From: an uncultured Clostridia bacterium | GTDB taxonomy: Bacteria > Bacillota > Clostridia > HGM11514 | Assembly (NCBI GenBank): GCA_934464705.1 | Contig: CAKSKB010000015.1 | Location: forward strand, 1 to 64,000 | Length of the DNA stretch: 64,000 nt | Direction: 5' to 3' | Shown here: positions 33,034-42,143 of the stretch, one piece after another | How the letters are laid out: every line of letters starts with the position of its first letter | How positions within the stretch are numbered: position 1 is the first letter of the stretch | The notes under the pieces: generated by a model | Told to the model about the DNA's origin: nothing | Database searches by the model: none | What the model saw: the letters and a program-made list of their open reading frames with translations, nothing else | Position numbers and translations under genes: made by a program

Positions 33034-34406
33034 TTTACTCCCTGCGGAGCATCCTCCAAAATAATGCCTTTTGCTTTAAGTTCATCCCTGATTCTGTCAG
33101 CCTCGGCAAAGTTCTTTGCTTTTCTTGCCGCCTGCCTTTTTTCAATCATTTCTTCAATTTCGGAATCGAGATTTTCCTCCTCCAAAACTCCGAAACAGCC
33201 GATGACATCCGAAAACTTCTTAAAATACGAAAGCAATCTGTCGACGGTTTTGTGAGAATGAGGCTTACCGTCAATCATTACGGAATTTATATCCCTTACC
33301 ATATCGAATATTGCGGCAATTGCGTCCGCCGTGTTAAGGTCATCGTCCATAGCGGCGTCAAACTTATCCTCAAAGCCGCACAGCGCCTTTTCGGCGTCTG
33401 TTTCGGGGGCGTCCTCACCCTTTTTGAGGAATTTAAGATTTTCTATGCAGGTATTTATTCTTTCAAGCGAAGTTTCCGCCTGTGTCATAAGGTCACGGCT
33501 GAAATTAATCGGGCTTCTGTAATGCGCCGACAGCATGAAAAACCTTATAACGCTGTAGTCGAAATCCTTTGCGATATCGCGCACCGTAAAGAAATTGCCG
33601 AGAGATTTTGACATCTTTTTATTATCGATATTGATATAGCCGTTGTGCATCCAGTAATTCGCAAAATTGCAGCCGTTTGCACACTCGCTCTGCGCAATTT
33701 CATTTTCGTGATGAGGGAAAATCAAATCCTGACCGCCGCAGTGAATATCGATTGTTTTGCCGAGATATTTATTCGCCATTGCAGAGCACTCTATATGCCA
33801 GCCGGGTCTTCCCATACCCCAGGGCGACTGCCACGCAGGTTCGCCCTCCTTCTGTTTTTTCCAGACGGCAAAATCCATAGCGTCCTCTTTGCGCTCGTCA
33901 ACCGAAATTCTTGCACCGGCTTCCAAATCCTCGAGCGGCTGATGCGAAAGCTTGCCGTACTCACCGAATTTTTTTGAACGGAAATAAACATCGCCGTCCA
34001 CATTGTAAGCAAAGCCTTTTTCCTCAAGAGCCTTGATGATATCGATAATTGCGTCAATATTTTCGGTAGCCTTAGGGTGCACCGTAGCCGGTCTTATACC
34101 GAGGGCGGAAGCGTCTTTGAAATATTCGGCAATAAATCTTTCTCCAAGCTCCTTAACCGTGATTCCTTCGCGGTTGGCACGGTTAATCATCTTATCGTCA
34201 ATATCGGTAAAATTCTGAACAAATGTAACCTTGTAACCTTTATATTCAAGGTATCTTCTCAAAGTATCAAAGACAATGAACGGTCTTGCGTTGCCGATAT
34301 GGAAATAATCGTAAACGGTCGGACCGCAGGCATAAATTTTAGCCTCTCCGGGAGTAATCGGAACGAATTCGTCCTTTTGTCTTGTAAGCGTGTTAAAAAT
34401 CCTCAT
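33018..34406 (-). CDS. cysS: cysteinyl-tRNA synthetase
   Basis: 462 aa from ATG 34406 (AAGGGA upstream). Class I motifs: YACGPTVYDYFHIGNARPFI (HIGN), zinc ligands in WHIECSAM and HHENEIAQSECANG, and KMSKSLGNFFTV (KMSKS). Charges tRNA-Cys in the cytoplasm. It overlaps mrnC. Confidence 0.96.
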   Translation of the reverse strand: MRIFNTLTRQKDEFVPITPGEAKIYACGPTVYDYFHIGNARPFIVFDTLRRYLEYKGYKVTFVQNFTDIDDKMINRANREGITVKELGERFIAEYFKDASALGIRPATVHPKATENIDAIIDIIKALEEKGFAYNVDGDVYFRSKKFGEYGKLSHQPLEDLEAGARISVDERKEDAMDFAVWKKQKEGEPAWQSPWGMGRPGWHIECSAMANKYLGKTIDIHCGGQDLIFPHHENEIAQSECANGCNFANYWMHNGYINIDNKKMSKSLGNFFTVRDIAKDFDYSVIRFFMLSAHYRSPINFSRDLMTQAETSLERINTCIENLKFLKKGEDAPETDAEKALCGFEDKFDAAMDDDLNTADAIAAIFDMVRDINSVMIDGKPHSHKTVDRLLSYFKKFSDVIGCFGVLEEENLDSEIEEMIEKRQAARKAKNFAEADRIRDELKAKGIILEDAPQGVKWKRI

Positions 34407-34429
34407 ATCCGTCAAATCCCTTATAAAAT

Positions 34430-36841
34430 TTATTTTACAACGATATTTACAAGTCTTTTCGGCACGACAATTGTTTTCACAACCGTTTTTCCGCCGATAA
34501 GTTCTTTTATTTTTTCGTTTTCAAGAGCCGAAGCCTTAATTTCGTCAGCGCCGGAATCGGCTGCGAAATTCATTTTTTCCTTAACCTTGCCGTTGATCTG
34601 GATAACATATTCAATAACATCGTCCAGAGTTTTAGACTCATCGTACTCGGGCCAGGGCGCAAGCGAGCAAAGCCCGTCAAAGCCGCTCATTTCCCAAAGT
34701 TCCTCGGTCATATGCGGAGCAAAGGGGTTAAGCAGAAGCAGGAAGGTTTTATATTCCGCCTTCGTTATGCTGCCCTTTGACGAAAATGCGTTAATAAGGC
34801 TCATGAGTTCCGCAACCGCAGTGTTGAACTTCATTCTTTCGATATCGCCGTCAACCTTTTTGACAGCCTTATGGATTGCCTTTTCAAGCTCCGGAGAATA
34901 ACCGTCGCCGTCCGTCACGATATTCTGAAGAGCCCAAACCCTTTCGAGGAACTTTCTGCAGCCCTTTACACCGTTTACCGACCACGGCGTAGCCTGATCG
35001 AAAGCGCCTATGAACATTTCGTAAAGCCTGAATGTGTCGGCGCCGTATTCGTTTACTATATCGTCCGGATTTATGACATTTCCTCTCGATTTGGACATTT
35101 TCTCGCCGTTTTCGCCGAGAATCATGCCGTGGGAGGTTCTCTTCATGTAAGGCTCCTTCGTAGGAACAACTCCGATATCATAAAGGAACTTATGCCAGAA
35201 TCTCGAATAAAGCAGATGAAGCGTAGTGTGCTCCATGCCGCCGTTGTACCAGTCAACCGGAAGCCAGTATTTAAGAAGCTCCTTGCTGCAAAGCTCCTTG
35301 TCGTTTTTAGGGTCAAGGTAACGAAGGAAGTACCACGAAGACCCTGCCCACTGAGGCATTGTGTCGGTTTCTCTCGTAGCCGGAGCGCCGCACTTGGGGC
35401 AGGCGGTGTGAATCCAGTCGGTTTTCGCAAGAGGCGACTGACCGTCATCTGTCATTTCAAAGTCTTTTATGTCCGGAAGCGTCAGCGGAAGCTCATTTTC
35501 CGGAACCGGAACCCAGCCGCATTTTTCGCAGTATACAAGCGGAATAGGCTCACCCCAGTATCTCTGACGGGAAAATACCCAGTCACGAAGCTTATAGTTA
35601 ACCTTTCTTTTTCCAAGACCGTTCTTTTCAAGGTAGTCAATCATTGCGGCGATTGCGTCCTTAACCTCCATGCCGTCAAGGAATCCCGAATTAACCATTT
35701 TTCCCTTTGCAACATCGGTGTAGGGTTCTTCCTGAACATTCCTTCCGCCGCCGACTACTTCGATTATCGGAAGATTGAATTTTTTCGCAAAATCCCAGTC
35801 GCGGTCGTCATGTGCCGGAACCGCCATAATTGCGCCGGTGCCGTATGTCATGAGAACATAGTCCGAAATCCAGACGGGAATTTCCTTGTCAGTTATCGGA
35901 TTCACAGCAGTAATGCCTTTAAGGCATACGCCGGTCTTATCCTTTGCAAGCTCGGTTCTTTCAAATTCGGATTTTCTTGCAGCTTCCGCCTTGTAAGAGA
36001 GAACCTCGTCGTAATTTTCGATTTTATCCTTCATCTTTTCGATGAACGGATGCTCGGGCGACAAAACCATATATGTCGCACCGAAAAGCGTATCGCATCT
36101 TGTGGTGTAAACAGTAACCTTTTCGTCTCCGGGGAGAAGCCTGAAATCAACCTCCGCACCCTCGGAGCGGCCGATCCAGTTTTTCTGCTGAACCTTAACT
36201 TTTTCGATAAAATCAACCTCGTCAAGGTCATCGATAAGCCTCTGCGCATACTCGGTTATTTTAAGCATCCACTGGCTTTTGAGTTTCTGTACAACCTCAC
36301 CGCCGCAGCGCTCGCACACACCGTTTACAACCTCTTCGTTCGCAAGCCCGACTTTACAGCTTGTGCACCAGTTTATGGGCATTTCCTGCTTATATGCAAG
36401 CCCCTTCTCGAAAAGCTTGAGGAAAATCCACTGCGTCCACTTGTAATATCCGGGGTCGGTCGTATTGATTTCCCTTTCCCAGTCGAACGCAAAACCGAGA
36501 GATTTAAGCTGACGCTTAAAATTGGCAACATTCTGCTCCGTTACGATTCTCGGGTGAATGTGATTTTTTATAGCATAATTTTCCGTAGGCAGACCGAATG
36601 CGTCCCAGCCCATGGGGTAAAGTACATTATACCCCTGCATCCTCTTTTTTCTTGTAACAATATCCAGTGCGGTGTAGCTTCTCGGGTGTCCCACATGAAG
36701 CCCCTGCCCGGAGGGGTAAGGGAACTCGACAAGTCCGTAAAATTTAGGCTTGGAAAAATCGTTTTCCGCGCGGAAGGCATGAACATCCTCCCACTTTTTC
36801 TGCCATTTCGGCTCAAAATCCGAAGGGTTGTAATCTCTCAT
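34430..36841 (-). CDS. leuS: leucyl-tRNA synthetase
   Basis: 803 aa, full length. FPYPSGQGLHVGHPRSYTAL (HIGH-type motif), the CP1 editing domain around residues 220-420 (GTGAIMAVPAHDDRDWDFA), two zinc-ribbon-like sites (CTSCKVGLANEEVVNGVCERC and CPKCGAPATRE) and GEKMSKSRGNVINPDD (KMSKS). It charges tRNA-Leu and hydrolyses mischarged products. Confidence 0.97.
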   Translation of the reverse strand: MRDYNPSDFEPKWQKKWEDVHAFRAENDFSKPKFYGLVEFPYPSGQGLHVGHPRSYTALDIVTRKKRMQGYNVLYPMGWDAFGLPTENYAIKNHIHPRIVTEQNVANFKRQLKSLGFAFDWEREINTTDPGYYKWTQWIFLKLFEKGLAYKQEMPINWCTSCKVGLANEEVVNGVCERCGGEVVQKLKSQWMLKITEYAQRLIDDLDEVDFIEKVKVQQKNWIGRSEGAEVDFRLLPGDEKVTVYTTRCDTLFGATYMVLSPEHPFIEKMKDKIENYDEVLSYKAEAARKSEFERTELAKDKTGVCLKGITAVNPITDKEIPVWISDYVLMTYGTGAIMAVPAHDDRDWDFAKKFNLPIIEVVGGGRNVQEEPYTDVAKGKMVNSGFLDGMEVKDAIAAMIDYLEKNGLGKRKVNYKLRDWVFSRQRYWGEPIPLVYCEKCGWVPVPENELPLTLPDIKDFEMTDDGQSPLAKTDWIHTACPKCGAPATRETDTMPQWAGSSWYFLRYLDPKNDKELCSKELLKYWLPVDWYNGGMEHTTLHLLYSRFWHKFLYDIGVVPTKEPYMKRTSHGMILGENGEKMSKSRGNVINPDDIVNEYGADTFRLYEMFIGAFDQATPWSVNGVKGCRKFLERVWALQNIVTDGDGYSPELEKAIHKAVKKVDGDIERMKFNTAVAELMSLINAFSSKGSITKAEYKTFLLLLNPFAPHMTEELWEMSGFDGLCSLAPWPEYDESKTLDDVIEYVIQINGKVKEKMNFAADSGADEIKASALENEKIKELIGGKTVVKTIVVPKRLVNIVVK

Positions 36842-36870
36842 AGCAAACGAACCTTTCTATATAAAATACA

Positions 36871-37221
36871 TTAATCTACAATAGTTTTAATATCGATTTT
36901 CTTTCCGTCCTCCCAGAGATGCTCAAGACCGTAAAACTCTCTCGATTCCCTGTCGAAAACATGAACGATAACATCGCCGAAATCAAGAAGAATCCAGCTT
37001 TCGCCCCTGTAGCCTTCCCTGTGGTGAAGCTCAAAGCCTTCTTCCTTTGCCTTTTCCTCGGCGGCGTCCGCCAGAGCGCGCACCTGCGTCGAAGAATTAC
37101 CCGTTGCGATAACGAAATAATCCCCGAGGTCCGTAACTTCGCTTACATCGATAACCTCTATATCCTGCGCAAGCTTTTCATCAAGCGCCGAAACAACCGT
37201 TTTCATTAATTTTTCAATCAC
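36871..37221 (-). CDS. rsfS: ribosomal silencing factor RsfS
   Basis: 116 aa from GTG 37221, preferred because GAGGTG lies 6 bases upstream and the overlap with nadD/yqeK is 8 bases. DUF143 motifs: EVIDVSEVTDLGDYFVIATG, EEGFELHHREGYRGESWILL and DVIVHVFDRESREFYGLEHLW. It binds L14 and blocks subunit joining in starvation. Confidence 0.93.
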   Translation of the reverse strand: MIEKLMKTVVSALDEKLAQDIEVIDVSEVTDLGDYFVIATGNSSTQVRALADAAEEKAKEEGFELHHREGYRGESWILLDFGDVIVHVFDRESREFYGLEHLWEDGKKIDIKTIVD

Positions 37222-38386
37222 GCATTTCACCTCGTATAAGAGAATTTCTTGCTTCAAGCGTATCGGTATGAATCTCCGCACCCTTTGAAATCAGGAATGA
37301 AATCGTGCTGTCAAGCGACGCCCTGCACGCACCGTCAAGATTTTCAAGGCTTAGCCTGCGAAGTTCCTCCACGCCTCCGTAATCTCTCGAAGGCTCAATA
37401 CAATCCGCAAGATAAATGATTTTCGTAAGAAGCGGCATATCCTTCCGCCCCGTTGTATGGTACCTGACAGCGTCCAGAATATCGCCGTCGGTAATTCCGA
37501 GTTCAAAAAACGCAATGCCTTCCGCGGCGATTCCGTGCAGAAGTGTTTCCTGCCGTTTTTGAAGCTCATCTGTTATTATATCATACTTTTCGCACAATTT
37601 CAACATTTCCGGCAAACTTAAATTTTTTGCAGAATCGTGAACAAGTGCGGCAATTCTCGCTTTGCCTGTATCGGCGCCGTATTTTTCCGCCAGACGCACG
37701 GCAGCGTCCCTCACACCGAGAGTATGTTCAAATCTTTTCGGTTTGAGTTTTTTCTTAACAAATTCCTCGATTTCCGATTCGCTCGCCGCTTTGGGATAAA
37801 GATTATTTTCCCTGATATATTCATAAACTCCGCAAGGCACAAGCTCCGAAAAGCTCTCGCCCAAAGCGGCTCTGCGCCTTATTTCCGTTGAAGAATCCTC
37901 AATGCTTCCGCCGTTCAAAATCACACATTCGGGAAACAGATCCTTCGCCTCGGCTTCGTCATATCCCGGTCTTTTAACGATTGCAAGCGTTGCAAGCGTT
38001 CTGATAATCTCAGGCTTATGCCAGCTTTTGATGTTTTGTATATTGTCCGCACCGACAACAAAGAAAATTTCGGCGTCCATACCGTAAACGCTCCTCAGAT
38101 ACGCCAGCGTTTCGGAGGTATACGAAAGTTCACTGCTTTCCGCCTCGAATCCGCACACCTTTGCCCTGCCGCCGAACCGCTCCGAAACCGCAATCCGGAG
38201 CATATTCATGCGGTCTTTTGCCGTATTCATAAGCTTTATTTTGTGCGGAGGCCTCCCCGCCGGCATAAAAATAAGTTCATCGGGAGAAAGCTCCCTGTCC
38301 GCAATCTCGGCGCATTTTATGTGACCGTTATGAACGGGGTCGAACACACCGCCGAAAACGGCAATTCTTTTGCGTCCGTTACTCAT
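37214..38386 (-). CDS. nadD: fused nicotinate-nucleotide adenylyltransferase and YqeK HD phosphohydrolase
   Basis: 390 aa. Residues 1-200 are NadD: RIAVFGGVFDPVHNGHIK (nucleotidyltransferase HxGH), FMPAGRPPHK and FVVGADNIQNIKSWHK. Residues ~205-390 are an HD domain of the YqeK family: RFEHTLGVRDAAVRLAEKYG, ALVHDSAKNLS, LLHGIAAE and YHTTGRKDM. In most Firmicutes nadD and yqeK are neighbouring separate genes; here they are one frame. YqeK relatives hydrolyse Ap4A symmetrically. The fusion joins NAD synthesis with alarmone turnover. Confidence 0.93.
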   Translation of the reverse strand: MSNGRKRIAVFGGVFDPVHNGHIKCAEIADRELSPDELIFMPAGRPPHKIKLMNTAKDRMNMLRIAVSERFGGRAKVCGFEAESSELSYTSETLAYLRSVYGMDAEIFFVVGADNIQNIKSWHKPEIIRTLATLAIVKRPGYDEAEAKDLFPECVILNGGSIEDSSTEIRRRAALGESFSELVPCGVYEYIRENNLYPKAASESEIEEFVKKKLKPKRFEHTLGVRDAAVRLAEKYGADTGKARIAALVHDSAKNLSLPEMLKLCEKYDIITDELQKRQETLLHGIAAEGIAFFELGITDGDILDAVRYHTTGRKDMPLLTKIIYLADCIEPSRDYGGVEELRRLSLENLDGACRASLDSTISFLISKGAEIHTDTLEARNSLIRGEMRD

Positions 38387-38392
38387 AAAAAA

Positions 38393-38794
38393 TCAGCCCT
38401 TTTTGCGGAATGTTTTTCTTTCCGTTTTTTTGAAATCCGTATTTTTGCCGTTGATTTTCTTTTTGGAATTAGGCTTAACCTTTACCGTTTTAGGCTTCGG
38501 TTCGCCCGGAAGAATTATTTTCTTATGCTCCCGGGAGCGCTTATATATAACAAACTTATTGCCGACAACCGAAACCGGATTTGCGCCGACCGATGAGCAT
38601 ATTTCATCGCACGCCTCCCGAGCGGTATAGCCGGAATTATTGAGCACATGAAGCTTTATAAGTTCCCTCGCTTCAAGCGTGTCAAACACCTGTTTTATCA
38701 TGTTGGAATTAATTCCGCCCTTGCCTATCTGAAAAATAACCTGCATATCGTTCGAGAGCGAACGAAGATACGCCCTCTGCTTACTGTCTAACAT
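38393..38794 (-). CDS. YhbY-family CRM-domain RNA-binding protein with basic tail
   Basis: 133 aa. The CRM domain covers ~1-95 (LDSKQRAYLRSLSNDMQVIF, IGKGGINSNMIKQVFDTLEA with the GxxG loop, LIKLHVLNN, VVGNKFVIYKRSREHKKI). A lysine-rich tail of ~35 residues is added. YhbY proteins associate with large-subunit assembly. The true start is the ATG at 38794 (GGAG upstream). Confidence 0.9.
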   Translation of the reverse strand: MLDSKQRAYLRSLSNDMQVIFQIGKGGINSNMIKQVFDTLEARELIKLHVLNNSGYTAREACDEICSSVGANPVSVVGNKFVIYKRSREHKKIILPGEPKPKTVKVKPNSKKKINGKNTDFKKTERKTFRKKG

Positions 38795-38809
38795 CAATTT
38801 TCTCCTAAA

Positions 38810-40096
38810 TTAATTAATAAAATCAAATTCAAAATCAAGCATCCTCACCGTGTCACCCTCCTCAACGCCTGCCGCAAGGAGAGAATCTATAATGCCGGTG
38901 CTCCTCAATGACCTCTGGAAAAATGCAACCGATTCATTATCCGCAAAATTTGTTGACGCCATTATTTTATAAACGAGCGTTCCGGAAACAACATATGTTC
39001 CGTCGTCATCAATATTTATTTCATAAGTGAGTTTTTCCTTGTTGTCGAATGCCGCCGGAGCGGTTTCCTCAACATCATAAAGCTTCGGAACAGGCAGCTT
39101 TGAAAGCATTTCCGCCGTGTAGTCCATAAGCGCGTCGACGCCGCTTCTCGTTGCGGCGCTGATTTCAAACACCTTGTATCCCCTTGCTTCCATTTCGTTT
39201 TTGAACCGTTCAAACGGTTCTCTGTCAAACAAAAGGTCTGTCTTGTTCGCCGCAATGATCTGCGGCTTCTCGCAAAGCAAATCGCTGTATTTTGAAAGTT
39301 CCGCATTTATGGTATCAAAATCCTCTATGGGGTCACGGCCCTCGCTGCCGGAAACATCAACCACATGTATAAGAAGCCTTGTTCTTTCAACATGGCGCAA
39401 AAACTCATGCCCGAGTCCCACGCCCTCATGCGCACCCTCGATAATTCCCGGAATATCTGCCATAACAAAGCTGACGCCGCCGTTTCTCTTAACCACGCCG
39501 AGGTTCGGTATAATCGTTGTAAAGTGGTAATTTGCAATCTTGGGTTTAGCTTCGCTTACAACTGACAAAAGCGTTGATTTCCCGACATTCGGGAAACCCA
39601 AAAGCCCGACATCCGCCAAAAGCTTAAGTTCCAGAATAACTGTTCGTTCGCCGCCGGGAAGACCGCTTTTTGCAAAAGCCGGAGCCTGCCTTGTAGGCGT
39701 TGCAAAATGCTGATTACCCCAGCCGCCCTTGCCGCCTTTTGCGGCAACAAAACGCTTGCAGTCATAACTCATATCGGCAATAACAAGCCCTGTAACCGCA
39801 TCTTTGATGACCGTCCCTTCCGGAACCTTGATAACCAGGTCGGCGCCATCCTTCCCGAAACACTTTTTTGCCGTACCGTCGCCGCCCCGTTCGGCGGCAT
39901 ATTTCTTTTTATATTTCAAATCCATAAGGGTGGTCAGTTTTTCGTCCACCTCAAATATAACATCTCCGCCGCAGCCGCCGTCGCCGCCGTCCGGACCGCC
40001 TGCCGCAACATACTTTTCACGCCTGAACGAAACGCAGCCGTTGCCGCCGTTCCCGGCTTTTATTTCAAGCTGAGCCGTGTCTGTAAACACTGCCAT
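38810..40096 (-). CDS. obgE: GTPase Obg
   Basis: 428 aa from ATG 40096, the better placed of two in-frame ATGs after GGAGG. The N-terminal glycine-rich Obg fold has KAGNGGNGCVSFRREKYVA. The G domain has GFPNVGKST (P-loop), DIPGIIEGAHEGVGLG and AANKTDLL. The C-terminal OCT domain starts near EVSYEINIDD-type sequence (YEINIDDDGTYVVSG). It acts in 50S assembly and stress control. Confidence 0.96.
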   Translation of the reverse strand: MAVFTDTAQLEIKAGNGGNGCVSFRREKYVAAGGPDGGDGGCGGDVIFEVDEKLTTLMDLKYKKKYAAERGGDGTAKKCFGKDGADLVIKVPEGTVIKDAVTGLVIADMSYDCKRFVAAKGGKGGWGNQHFATPTRQAPAFAKSGLPGGERTVILELKLLADVGLLGFPNVGKSTLLSVVSEAKPKIANYHFTTIIPNLGVVKRNGGVSFVMADIPGIIEGAHEGVGLGHEFLRHVERTRLLIHVVDVSGSEGRDPIEDFDTINAELSKYSDLLCEKPQIIAANKTDLLFDREPFERFKNEMEARGYKVFEISAATRSGVDALMDYTAEMLSKLPVPKLYDVEETAPAAFDNKEKLTYEINIDDDGTYVVSGTLVYKIMASTNFADNESVAFFQRSLRSTGIIDSLLAAGVEEGDTVRMLDFEFDFIN

Positions 40097-40113
40097 AGAC
40101 ATACCTCCAAATC

Positions 40114-40257
40114 AAAAAAGGGACTGCGGCAAAAGGAACACACAAAAGATTTTCAAAGCCAACGCCCCATATGCACCCGACCGCAGGGAGCGGAAGGCAC
40201 AAGTATATAGGGGGATGGCGCAAGACCTCCCGTGAATTCATTTTGCTGCAGCCCCTT
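40114..40257 (-). ncRNA. structured RNA between rpmA and obgE closed by a 15-bp helix
   Basis: On the minus strand GGGGCTGCAGCAAAA (40241-40255) pairs with TTTTGCCGCAGTCCC (40120-40134) with a single mismatch and one G.T pair, and is followed by six T. The enclosed ~105 bases can form CCGC TCCCT GCGG and a CCCC.ATAT/ATATGGGG helix. This is far longer than a simple terminator. It could be a 6S-like RNA, an attenuator before obgE or a processed RNA; family not recognised. Confidence 0.45.
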
Positions 40258-40290
40258 TAACCACTGCTCTGATGAGTGGCGAACACGCAA

Positions 40291-40575
40291 TTACTGAGCG
40301 ATTGAATAAACGCTAACCTGCTTTTTATCTCTGCCCTTGCGCTCGAACTTAACCTTGCCGTCAATGAGTGCAAAGAGAGTATCATCGCTGCCGATACCAA
40401 CATTGGTTCCGGGATGAATCTTAGTTCCTCTCTGTCTTACGAGAATATTGCCGGCGAGAACGAACTGACCGTCCGCACGCTTAGCGCCGAGTCTTTTGGA
40501 TTCGGAATCTCTGCCGTTCTTTGTGCTGCCGACACCCTTTTTATGAGCCAGCGCCTGAATATTAATAGTAAACAT
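40291..40575 (-). CDS. rpmA: 50S ribosomal protein L27 with N-terminal propeptide
   Basis: 94 aa. KKGVGSTKNGRDSESKRLG and QRGTKIHPGTNVGIGSDDTL are diagnostic. The N-terminus MFTINIQALAH is the Firmicutes-type extension that Prp removes; here it reads IQALA where most relatives read LQFFA. Co-transcribed with prp and rplU. Confidence 0.95.
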   Translation of the reverse strand: MFTINIQALAHKKGVGSTKNGRDSESKRLGAKRADGQFVLAGNILVRQRGTKIHPGTNVGIGSDDTLFALIDGKVKFERKGRDKKQVSVYSIAQ

Positions 40576-40579
40576 GGTA

Positions 40580-40894
40580 TTATTCCTCCATTACCGTTAT
40601 TTTTAAAAATTTGTCATACTGCTGCGAAAGCTGCCCGAGAAAAACCTCAAGCGTTTCAAGATAGCTTTGCGCAATATCCGACGGCTCGAAGAGCGAAAAC
40701 TCAATACCGCCGTCAAAAACCGCATATTCGCAGCGAAGTTTTTCGGTATCCTCAATGCCGAGGATTGCAAACTGGGCGGCACTTGACGCTGCTGCGCACA
40801 CAATGTCGCTGCCCGCATCCGCATAGCCCGAATGACCCGAAAGCTCAAAGGCAAATATTCTGCCCTTCTTCTTATGAAGCCTTACTTCTATCAT
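40580..40894 (-). CDS. prp: ribosomal-processing cysteine protease Prp
   Basis: 104 aa. LSGHSGYADAGSDIVCAAAS carries the catalytic His and Cys. Prp cleaves the N-terminal extension of L27, encoded immediately downstream. Confidence 0.93.
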   Translation of the reverse strand: MIEVRLHKKKGRIFAFELSGHSGYADAGSDIVCAAASSAAQFAILGIEDTEKLRCEYAVFDGGIEFSLFEPSDIAQSYLETLEVFLGQLSQQYDKFLKITVMEE

Positions 40895-40899
40895 TATGA

Positions 40900-41208
40900 T
40901 TAACCGATATTTTCGATTTTAACCTTTGTGAAGTACTGACGGTGACCCTGCTTTTTGTGATAACCCTTTTTCGGCTTATACTTATAAACGATAATCTTTT
41001 TAAGACGAGCGTTTTTAAGAACCGTAGCTTCAACCTTTGCGCCGTCCACATAAGGAGCACCGCACTTGAAACCGTCGTCACCGGATACTGCGATTACCTT
41101 ATCGAAAGTAACCTTTTCACCTTCGTCAACACCCAATTTTTCGACATTAATAATATCGCCGACCTTAACCTGATACTGTTTTCCGCCTGTTTCGATTACA
41201 GCATACAT
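40900..41208 (-). CDS. rplU: 50S ribosomal protein L21
   Basis: 102 aa. MYAVIETGGKQYQVKVGDII at the start and KPKKGYHKKQGHRQYFTKVK at the end are diagnostic. AGGAGG precedes the ATG. First gene of the rplU-prp-rpmA unit, with an ~85-base leader before it that may hold an L21-type autoregulatory structure. Confidence 0.96.
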   Translation of the reverse strand: MYAVIETGGKQYQVKVGDIINVEKLGVDEGEKVTFDKVIAVSGDDGFKCGAPYVDGAKVEATVLKNARLKKIIVYKYKPKKGYHKKQGHRQYFTKVKIENIG

Positions 41209-41293
41209 AATGCTGCACCTCCTGTTTTAATCAAACTCGCTAAGCCAAAGGTACCCGAAAGGATTTAAAAACCTTGCTTATGCGGCAATCATT

Positions 41294-41322
41294 AGTTTAC
41301 CACATTTAAAGCCGTTTGTCAA
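41294..41322 (-). promoter_or_regulatory. promoter of the rplU-prp-rpmA operon
   Basis: Minus-strand TTGACA (41317-41322), 17-base spacer, TAAACT (41294-41299), about 85 bases before the rplU start. Confidence 0.75.
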
Positions 41323-41391
41323 GGGTTTTTGTGCATTTTTTCAAATTTTACGAATATAGTTATTTAATGTGGTAAACCGGTCTCTTTTTTT

Positions 41392-41724
41392 CTAAATAGT
41401 TTTATACAATTTATCCAACTGTTCATATAATTCGGGCAAATCATCTTTGACAATATCCCATATAAGAACGAAATTCACACCTTCGTAATCGTGGACTATT
41501 CTGTTGCGAAGCCCATACATAACACGCCAAGGAATGGATTTGTGATTTTCTTCAAAATCCTTGTCAATTCTATTTGCAAGTTCACCTATCTGACTGAGAT
41601 TAAAAACACAGGCTTCCACAAGAATCGAATTACCGATAAAATCATCATACTCTGAATTTTTTGTATAATCAATAACTTTCGAAATATATTTTAATATTTT
41701 TTCAACAATTATTTTATTCTTCAT
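41392..41724 (-). CDS. HepT-like HEPN ribonuclease toxin
   Basis: 110 aa, all-helical. RNRIVHDYEG contains the R-x4-6-H-xY HEPN active-site motif, preceded by SIPWRVMYGL as in DUF86 proteins. HepT toxins are inactivated by AMPylation by the partner nucleotidyltransferase. It overlaps the partner gene by 11 bases. Confidence 0.9.
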   Translation of the reverse strand: MKNKIIVEKILKYISKVIDYTKNSEYDDFIGNSILVEACVFNLSQIGELANRIDKDFEENHKSIPWRVMYGLRNRIVHDYEGVNFVLIWDIVKDDLPELYEQLDKLYKTI

Positions 41725-42016
41725 AGATCACAACTCCGTCCTTCTGAATTTCCGAAGATATTTTCGAGTCGGGGATTATATGTGTTTTGTCAAAAACATC
41801 GACATCTTTATCAAGTGCGGCTCTTACATCCTCAATCAGACCGACGAATTTCAAACCGCGGAGTCCGCTGTCAAGGAGCAGGTCAACATCGCTTTCTTTG
41901 TTTGCAAGTCCTTTGACATACGAGCCGAAAAGAACGGCCTTTTTTACATTATACCTCACGAATACAGGCTGCAATGCACTTTTGATTTCGTCAACAGAAT
42001 AAACCGTGTCACACAT
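41714..42016 (-). CDS. MntA-like minimal nucleotidyltransferase antitoxin
   Basis: 100 aa. AVLFGSYVKGLANKESDVDL is the GS-x10-DxD active site of minimal nucleotidyltransferases, and VDVFDKTHI supplies the third carboxylate. It modifies and silences the HepT toxin encoded next. AAGGAG precedes the start. Confidence 0.9.
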   Translation of the reverse strand: MCDTVYSVDEIKSALQPVFVRYNVKKAVLFGSYVKGLANKESDVDLLLDSGLRGLKFVGLIEDVRAALDKDVDVFDKTHIIPDSKISSEIQKDGVVIYEE

Positions 42017-42098
42017 ACAAAATGCTCCTTCCGTAGGTTTATGTAATTATTATACCAAAAAAAGCACTCAAAATCAATACATTAATTTTATTTTAAAA

Positions 42099-42130
42099 GA
42101 CAGCTCCCGCCTAAAACGGCAGGAGCTGTC
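42099..42130. terminator. bidirectional terminator
   Basis: GACAGCTCCCGCC pairs with GGCAGGAGCTGTC around TAAAAC, followed by T-rich sequence on the minus strand, after the large secreted protein gene. Confidence 0.85.
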
Positions 42131-42143
42131 TGTCATTCAAAAA

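Noticed and set aside
34871..36874. 667-codon plus-strand open frame
   Set aside because: It is the antisense of leuS, with no ribosome binding site or domain.
40258..40285. CTGATGA followed by a small stem and GCAA, resembling a hammerhead ribozyme core
   Set aside because: The base after stem II should begin GAAA but reads GCAA, stems I and III are not evident, and it lies on the strand opposite to the genes.
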